Positions 43,486-49,022 of a stretch of DNA of 49,022 bases are shown piece after piece. The DNA lies in assembly GCA_020348925.1 (NCBI GenBank), contig CP070758.1:3056904-3105925 (forward strand), read 5' to 3'. How positions within the stretch are numbered: position 1 is the stretch's first letter; each line of letters begins with the position of its first letter. A program made the position numbers and the translations under genes. This DNA is from Gemmatimonadota bacterium (GTDB lineage: Bacteria > JBHIER01 > G020348925). The notes under the pieces are model-generated. The model saw only the letters and a list, made by a program, of their open reading frames with translations. It was not told where the DNA came from and ran no database searches.

Positions 43486-43516
43486 GAAATAATTGCTGAG
43501 AGGGGCAAATTATTTC
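43486..43516 (+). repeat. perfect inverted repeat upstream of the vWA gene
   Basis: GAAATAATT (43486-43494) and AATTATTTC (43508-43516) pair perfectly; inner GC/GC pairs extend the stem past one unpaired A, leaving an 8-nt loop. There is no T run, so it is not a terminator. It may be an operator or an RNA element. Confidence 0.5.
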
Positions 43517-43590
43517 AAAAACATGGGTATCACGAGAACCGCTCTTTCACACGTTGAGCCGGCGGTGATTCGTACGTGTGTAATAATTGT

Positions 43591-43614
43591 GTCATATAAT
43601 AGCGATTATATGAC
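43591..43614 (+). promoter_or_regulatory. 10-bp perfect palindrome overlapping a TATAAT box and abutting the ribosome site
   Basis: GTCATATAAT (43591-43600) and ATTATATGAC (43605-43614) are exact inverted copies separated by AGCG. The left arm contains a consensus -10 box TATAAT (43595-43600); no good -35 is seen, which is common for activated promoters. GGAGGT follows at 43615-43620 and the vWA gene starts at 43626. Confidence 0.55.
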
Positions 43615-43625
43615 GGAGGTATAAT

Positions 43626-46600
43626 ATGAGACAACTGCGCGCTGACAATCAGAGAAAAGTATTATTCTTTCTTCTGGGTATCGGTATATTCATTGGAGGT
43701 TTCGTTTCTTCCTCTCCGGCCAATGATGCTGTCATTGGTGTGAGCAAAGAGATAAGTCCAGGTCAAATCTATGAAGAAGCGTGTTACGAAATTCCGAACG
43801 TTGCAACGGTTACCCTCGATCTTGAGGGAATTTGTCCGAGGGGCAAACCTGCGGATATTATGCTCGTGATCGACATCTCGTCAACGATGCTGAACGACTC
43901 CCGTATTGACAGTGCGAGATCTGCCGCGAAAGCATTTGTCGATTTGATGAGGGATGTGGATTGGGCAGGTTTGGTGGCGTTCGGCGACAATGCTACCCTG
44001 GAATTGGGTCTGACCGCCATGGATGGAGCCGGAAAAACTCTCCTGAAGGGGGCTATCGACGGGCTTTTGGTCGGGGGGTTCACCAATATTGGGGATGCCA
44101 TACGTGTTGCCAATCATGAGATAGCCGATATCGGAAGAGGGGGGGATACACTGGGGGTCCAGATTCTCCTTTCCGACGGATTGCCCAACAGACCGCTCGG
44201 TCTTCCCAATCCTCCGGGGCCTCAAGGATATGCAATTATGGCGGCAGACAGTGCTCGAATGTTGGGGATTCAGATCGAGACAATCGGTTTGGCCCTGGAA
44301 AGTTTTCCTTTCGGGATACAATTGCTTCAAGATATTGCCGACACGACCGGAGGGCACTATCACGACTCGCCGACACCTGACTCCCTGCGCAGTATTTTTA
44401 TCAATATCGCCCAACCGGAAGACTGCAATCCACTAACAAATATAACGATTACGGATGTTCTTCAGCCCCATATTCATTTTGAGGGGAATTCTTCGATCGC
44501 GCCCAATGCCATTATCCCCAATTCTGAGGACGGAACGACAAGGTTGGTATGGGCTCTTGCGACACTGGATGTGGAGGAGACGTGGACCGTCTCTTTCGAT
44601 GTGAGCTCCGAAATGGTTGGTACGAACATATTGTCGAATGTAACGGAGAGCTCAAAGGTCTCGTACTCGACCAACGGCAGCATACGGGATACCCTCTTCC
44701 CAGTTGTGACGTTGAACGTGGATCCCTGCCCTCTGCCCTTCATCGAGGTGACGAAAACCGATGAGGATGTCAATGGTGATATTTTGGAGCCTGGAGACGC
44801 CCTTCTCTATACGATCGTCCTGTCCAACACGGGTACTCTCGATCAAGGGGATAACGACGGAAACGAGTTTGAGGATGTACTGCCAGCCCATACCATCTAT
44901 GACGGGACCTATGTGCCGACCGCATCCTCAGGAGTGGTCTCTTACAATGCAGGAATGAATCGCATAGACTGGAACGGTACGGTGCCCGCCGGCGGGAGCG
45001 TGACCATCACCTTCCGAGTTCTGCTGGATTCTCCCTTGGACAACGGGACGATCATCTCGAATCAGGGGACTGCATACTGGGACAGCGACGGCAATGAAGT
45101 CAATGATGCCGAGGAGCCCTCCGATGATCCGGACACACCGGAGGATGACGATCCGACGGAGGCAGAAGTGGTATCCGCTCCGCTGCTCAACATCACAAAG
45201 ACGAGTTCCCCGGATCCTGTGGAAGCGGGAGGGACATTGACGTACACCATAACGGTGGAGAATGTGGGCAACGCGGCTGCGACAGGGGTGACGGTGGTGG
45301 ATAATTATGATGAGAGTAAGTTTATGGTGACGGATGCGGATGGGGGAGCCGTAGGAGGCGGTCAGATTGTGTGGGATGGAGGTCTGGTGATTCCGGCCGG
45401 GGGAAAGCTTGAGTTTACGGTCATTGGGGAGGTGGCCTCGCCGTTGCCGGATGGGACGGAGATAGGAAATGCGGTGAGTGTGGTCCACGACGGGGGAGAG
45501 GTACCACCTGTGGAGATCCGCACGGAGGTGGAGAGTGCGCCGGAGCTGGTCATCACCAAGGTGGATGCGCCTGACCCTGTTGAGGCGGGTGGTACGTTGA
45601 CCTACACGATACGGGTGGAGAATGTGGGCAACGCGGATGCGACGGGTGTGACAGTGACGGACGATTATGATGAGAGTGTTTTTAGCGTGACCGATCCTGA
45701 TGGAGGGGTTGTGGGGAGCGGAGAGATTGTGTGGGATGGGGGGTTGGTGATACCGGCGGGCGGATTTTTGGAGTTTACGGTGGTGGGCGATGTGGCCTCG
45801 CCGCTGGCGGACGGGACGACGTTTGACAACACGGTGAGTGTGACCTACAGCGAGGGGACGGTGCCGCCGGAGACGATCAGTACGGAGGTGGAGAGTGCGC
45901 CGGCGCTGGTCATCACGAAGGAGGACGATCCAGATCCGGTGGATGCTGGCGGCGTGTTGACCTACACGATAACGATAGAGAACACCGGCAACGCTGATGC
46001 GACGGGAGTGACGCTGACAGATGATTATGATGAGAGTGTTTTTAGCGTGACCGATCCTGATGGAGGGGTTGTGGGGAGCGGGGAGATTGTGTGGGATGGC
46101 GGATTGACAATACCTGCGGGAGGGTCGATCTCCTTTACGGTGGTAGGCGATGTGGCCTGGCCGCTGGAGAACGGAACGACGTTTGACAACACGGTGAGCC
46201 TGACCTACAACGAGGGGACGGTGCCGCCGGAGACGATCAATACGACGGTCACCAGCGCACCAATAATTACTGCGACGAAAACAGATATAGATGTCAATGG
46301 TGGCGATTTGGAGCCCGGAGATGATCTGGACTATAAGGTGACGATCAAGAACACAGGCAATGAAAAGGCAGAGGGACTGACGTATATTGATGAGATCCCT
46401 GCCCATACACATGACCTCTCGTTTGCATTCGGGGTTTTGCCGGATCTGGGAACGACGAACGAATCCACCCCGGAGGAAGTCATCATCTCCGGGATAACGG
46501 TGAATGTCGAGGATTCCGTCATCATTGTCTTCAGGGTGACAGTGGACGATACTGTCGGGGCGGATGTGGATGAAATATCGAATCAAGGGGTGGTCACGAA

Positions 46601-49022
46601 TATTCCCCGTGCCGAGGATGAGCTCACGGACGATCCTGACGTCCCGGGTGCCCACGATCCCACCGTGACCCCTTTGGTTGCAAGTGCATTTATTGAGGCC
46701 TACATGGAAGTTGAAGTTGTTGGCGGTGGCGATCTTGTGCCAGGAGGTCTCCTGAGATATACGATCACCATTGTGAACATTGGCAATCGGGGTGCTGCGA
46801 ATCTCGATTACACCAATCCTATACCTGAGTACACGAGCTATGTCGATGGCAGCCTGGTGGCAAGCGCAGGGACTCTTACGGCAGGCGATCCGATTCGGGT
46901 CGTAGGTTTTTACAGTCAGCCCGGTGTCGACATCGAGATCGCTTATGAGGTGGTGGTGGACAGTCAGGTCCCCGCGGGTGTCGATGAGATTGTGAACCAG
47001 GGTCTGGTGGAAAATGTTCCCAATCCAGGTACTGAACCGACCGATTATCCGGTCACGCCTGACGACGATGATCCGACGATCGTCCCGTTGATGGCAGCTC
47101 CCCTTATCGAGGTGACTAAGGTCGATGTTGACGTCAACGGCGGCCTCTTCGTCCAAGGAGATGTTCTTCAATATGTGGTGACAATTACCAATGATGGCAA
47201 TCAGCATGCTGGAGATCTGACCTTCCTTGATCAGAGGCCGGAACACACGCACAGTTTGACGATATTGAGTTATCCTCCGGATGCTTCGGATGCCTTCTCA
47301 GGACCGGATGAGGTGATTATTTCCGGAATCGATGTCGCTGCCGGAGATTTTGTGACCATCGTCTTTCAGGTTACCCTGGACGATGTTATCCCGGTGGGTG
47401 TGATGGAGATTGCGAACCAGGGTTTTGTGGAGAATATTGTCTCTGACGACGCAGGACCTGTTGATGAGCCGACAGACGACCCTGCGACACCGCTTCGGGA
47501 CGATGATCCGACCATCACCCCAATCGGGGCTCACATATTCTGTATTGATTACACCGACGGCACGCCTGAAGATTTTCTCATGGGTGATCCGAGAGATCCG
47601 GACCCGTCGAACGATCTCTATGCCGTGGGATTTTACAATCCTTTTGCTGCCGCGAGGCTGGTCTCAGTCGCCTTTCAGTGGTATGATCCCGGCAGTGTCG
47701 TTTTGCGGGTCTACCTGGGTTCTGAGGAAACCTGTCCTGAGTGCGGCTCCTTGGCACCTGGGGTGAACCCACTGGGCGACCTTATTCGTGAGATCGGGGG
47801 CGGTGATTTTGTCGGGAACTGGCAGTGGGAGGAGGTGGATATTGAAGAGTGTGTTATTATACCGCCCAAACGCTGCTTCTATCTGGTGTGGCAGATCCAA
47901 TCGAGCGGAAAGCCCAGAATACTGGGTGATGCCGGTCACACCGAGTCCCATTCGTGGTACTATAACTTTGAGCGTGGTGAATGGAAATGCTTTCCCGGCT
48001 ATGAGTATATGGCCAGAGTGTGCCTCGACTATATGCCGGACTGTGTGGAGATCCGTGAACCGGATATCACCTGGTCGCATCCGTACCGGGATGGGTATCC
48101 GTGTGTGTGCGATGACTACACGGTCGAGGCGGTCTTTCACAATGATTGTCCTGAGGACAGGTCCCTGAGTGTCTCCTTTTTCGAGGCACCCTGGGGTCTC
48201 TTTATGGCACCGCCTATTGGCATGGGCGCCTATTGTATAAAGGATGTGGCCGTACCGGGCCGAGGTTCGGGAACGGCTTTATGCGAATGTGAGTATCATC
48301 ACGATCCAGATCTGCACAATTGGTGGGCCCGCAATATTGTAGTGGCCTGGAGTGGTAAGGAGTGGGATGAGGTGGGGGAGTTCTGCCTGGGGGATGTGAC
48401 GCGATTCGCTCGACGGTGCCGGATGACAATCTGGCCGGACGGGCCGTGGGACAAGGAGCCTGTCAGATGGGGGCTGGCGCCCATCACCATACCTGTGCAC
48501 AACGAGCATACCGAGGAGATGCGGTTCGAGCTTTCGGTCGTCGATCTGCCGGACTATTGGCGAGCCTTTTTAAGTTGGACGCAGGGGACGTTGTCTCCGG
48601 CTGAAACGCGAAATGTGTATTTAACAGTATTTCCCGATGGCCCGGAGCCGACTGAGCCCGTTGTTCTTACGGTGAAGGCGTTCAAGTGCAACGGGGAGTG
48701 GGGTGAGGTCGAGATCGAGTTCATGCCGTATCCGAAGCACTTCTACCTCGGACCTGATGATCGGCCTGTCCAACCGGTGCATGTGGAGCGGCTGCAGTGG
48801 AGCCCGCGGTATCCGTGCGAGAACATGCCGTACGATGTTTGGGTGACGGTGGTCAACGACGGGCCCAACAGCGCCTATCCCAAGATCAGCTTCGGTCTGG
48901 CGGAGTGGGGTTTCTTCTTCCCGTCCATTGAGGGTTCTGTGTACGACACGGTCCTGTGGGGCGGCATCGGAGGGTTTGCCCGTCAGGTGGTGGCCCCGTA
49001 TCATTACCAGACGCCGTGGTTC
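43626..49022 (+). CDS. giant secreted von Willebrand A / DUF11-repeat protein, 3-prime end beyond window
   Basis: At least 1799 codons, open to the window end. The ATG is placed by GGAGGT 5 nt upstream. Signal peptide about 1-33. The vWA domain (about 77-255) has the metal-binding DISST (83-87, with Thr in the last position of the usual DxSxS), GGFTNIGDAI and LLSDGLPN, so it probably still binds a metal. A series of DUF11-type beta domains follows (motifs VTKTDxDVNG, GDxLxYTIxxxNTGN, PAGGxxxFTVxG), including three almost identical 120-aa copies encoded by 45181-46260. After about residue 1300 the chain changes to a cysteine- and tryptophan-rich part with no recognised family. An adhesion or surface-structure role is likely by analogy with such proteins; the sorting domain expected at the end is not in view. 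Confidence 0.88.
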   Translation, partial: MRQLRADNQRKVLFFLLGIGIFIGGFVSSSPANDAVIGVSKEISPGQIYEEACYEIPNVATVTLDLEGICPRGKPADIMLVIDISSTMLNDSRIDSARSAAKAFVDLMRDVDWAGLVAFGDNATLELGLTAMDGAGKTLLKGAIDGLLVGGFTNIGDAIRVANHEIADIGRGGDTLGVQILLSDGLPNRPLGLPNPPGPQGYAIMAADSARMLGIQIETIGLALESFPFGIQLLQDIADTTGGHYHDSPTPDSLRSIFINIAQPEDCNPLTNITITDVLQPHIHFEGNSSIAPNAIIPNSEDGTTRLVWALATLDVEETWTVSFDVSSEMVGTNILSNVTESSKVSYSTNGSIRDTLFPVVTLNVDPCPLPFIEVTKTDEDVNGDILEPGDALLYTIVLSNTGTLDQGDNDGNEFEDVLPAHTIYDGTYVPTASSGVVSYNAGMNRIDWNGTVPAGGSVTITFRVLLDSPLDNGTIISNQGTAYWDSDGNEVNDAEEPSDDPDTPEDDDPTEAEVVSAPLLNITKTSSPDPVEAGGTLTYTITVENVGNAAATGVTVVDNYDESKFMVTDADGGAVGGGQIVWDGGLVIPAGGKLEFTVIGEVASPLPDGTEIGNAVSVVHDGGEVPPVEIRTEVESAPELVITKVDAPDPVEAGGTLTYTIRVENVGNADATGVTVTDDYDESVFSVTDPDGGVVGSGEIVWDGGLVIPAGGFLEFTVVGDVASPLADGTTFDNTVSVTYSEGTVPPETISTEVESAPALVITKEDDPDPVDAGGVLTYTITIENTGNADATGVTLTDDYDESVFSVTDPDGGVVGSGEIVWDGGLTIPAGGSISFTVVGDVAWPLENGTTFDNTVSLTYNEGTVPPETINTTVTSAPIITATKTDIDVNGGDLEPGDDLDYKVTIKNTGNEKAEGLTYIDEIPAHTHDLSFAFGVLPDLGTTNESTPEEVIISGITVNVEDSVIIVFRVTVDDTVGADVDEISNQGVVTNIPRAEDELTDDPDVPGAHDPTVTPLVASAFIEAYMEVEVVGGGDLVPGGLLRYTITIVNIGNRGAANLDYTNPIPEYTSYVDGSLVASAGTLTAGDPIRVVGFYSQPGVDIEIAYEVVVDSQVPAGVDEIVNQGLVENVPNPGTEPTDYPVTPDDDDPTIVPLMAAPLIEVTKVDVDVNGGLFVQGDVLQYVVTITNDGNQHAGDLTFLDQRPEHTHSLTILSYPPDASDAFSGPDEVIISGIDVAAGDFVTIVFQVTLDDVIPVGVMEIANQGFVENIVSDDAGPVDEPTDDPATPLRDDDPTITPIGAHIFCIDYTDGTPEDFLMGDPRDPDPSNDLYAVGFYNPFAAARLVSVAFQWYDPGSVVLRVYLGSEETCPECGSLAPGVNPLGDLIREIGGGDFVGNWQWEEVDIEECVIIPPKRCFYLVWQIQSSGKPRILGDAGHTESHSWYYNFERGEWKCFPGYEYMARVCLDYMPDCVEIREPDITWSHPYRDGYPCVCDDYTVEAVFHNDCPEDRSLSVSFFEAPWGLFMAPPIGMGAYCIKDVAVPGRGSGTALCECEYHHDPDLHNWWARNIVVAWSGKEWDEVGEFCLGDVTRFARRCRMTIWPDGPWDKEPVRWGLAPITIPVHNEHTEEMRFELSVVDLPDYWRAFLSWTQGTLSPAETRNVYLTVFPDGPEPTEPVVLTVKAFKCNGEWGEVEIEFMPYPKHFYLGPDDRPVQPVHVERLQWSPRYPCENMPYDVWVTVVNDGPNSAYPKISFGLAEWGFFFPSIEGSVYDTVLWGGIGGFARQVVAPYHYQTPWF
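45181..46260 (+). repeat. three tandem 360-bp repeats inside the vWA/DUF11 gene
   Basis: Three in-frame copies with a period of exactly 360 bp (120 codons): 45181-45540, 45541-45900 and 45901-46260. Copies 2 and 3 are nearly identical over blocks such as 45661-45720 versus 46021-46080, where I count one difference in 60 bases. Copy 1 is more diverged. This points to recent duplication or gene conversion. Confidence 0.85.

Noticed and set aside
45181-46260. CRISPR-like array
   Set aside because: The repeat unit is 360 bp, in frame and coding; there are no short repeats with spacers and no cas genes.
44928-47252. A 774-codon open frame on the minus strand
   Set aside because: It lies antisense to the DUF11 repeats, its protein is a repetitive H/R/I-rich mirror of them, and it has no family resemblance. 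The plus-strand frame is open throughout.

Overview
The window looks like a chromosomal segment (roughly half G+C by eye) from an uncultured, probably anaerobic bacterium of the FCB superphylum or a neighbouring candidate phylum (KSB1, Zixibacteria, Latescibacteria and Marinimicrobia are the kind of group meant). The clues are: two giant secreted proteins ending in a type A T9SS/FlgD-like sorting domain (the QNYPNPFNPET signature); a SecA with a long N-terminal helical insertion of the kind known from Bacteroidetes/Chlorobi; a Ser/Thr kinase-TolB-TPR protein next to a GAF-sigma54 activator; and a cytosolic NADH/NAD(P)H iron-sulfur complex typical of fermentative anaerobes. The phylum is inferred; no rRNA is present.

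Layout. (1) 120-4737, minus strand: a sigma54-dependent GAF/Fis activator downstream of a membrane Ser/Thr kinase with a TolB-like domain and TPRs. (2) 4738-5055: AT-rich divergent regulatory region with three TGACGT boxes. (3) 5056-14659, plus strand: a redox/nitrogen operon of a NuoE-like subunit, a zinc ribbon, a small [2Fe-2S] protein, a NuoF::GltD fusion, a HoxU/NuoG-N-like protein, a GltB-like FMN domain protein, glutamate dehydrogenase and malic enzyme. No H-cluster subunit is present, so it is not an [FeFe]-hydrogenase. Its parts match those of electron-bifurcating transhydrogenases (Nfn/StnABC-like), rearranged and joined to glutamate metabolism. (4) 14719-18400: riboflavin operon (ribD-ribE-ribBA-ribH) behind a sigma70-type promoter, an FMN riboswitch and an intrinsic terminator. 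(5) 18552-22942: nusB, a metallophosphoesterase and secA, ended by a terminator that overlaps the secA stop codon. (6) 23041-26949: a half-length GT9-like gene, a hairpin-rich gap, a full GT9 glycosyltransferase, an AmrS-type radical SAM protein, a NusG-domain-II protein and a Gx-transporter/HepS-I-like membrane protein. (7) 27045-31112: valS with its own promoter, then a DUF4139 protein. (8) 31193-49022: three giant exported proteins. The first has 3 cohesin-like and 11 ASH (choice-of-anchor D) domains. The second has 13 ASH domains, a duplicated unnamed domain, a type I dockerin, a cohesin-like domain and a sorting domain. The third has a von Willebrand A domain and DUF11 repeats and runs off the window.

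How it fits together: genes 5056-14659 probably connect NADH, NADPH and ferredoxin (or an equivalent low-potential carrier) to glutamate/2-oxoglutarate and malate/pyruvate. The riboflavin operon supplies the FMN and FAD these enzymes need. SecA and (by inference) a type IX-like secretion route would export the giant surface proteins. Cohesin and dockerin modules in adjacent giant proteins suggest that they may assemble into one surface structure. I saw no tRNA, rRNA, CRISPR array, transposase or integrase.
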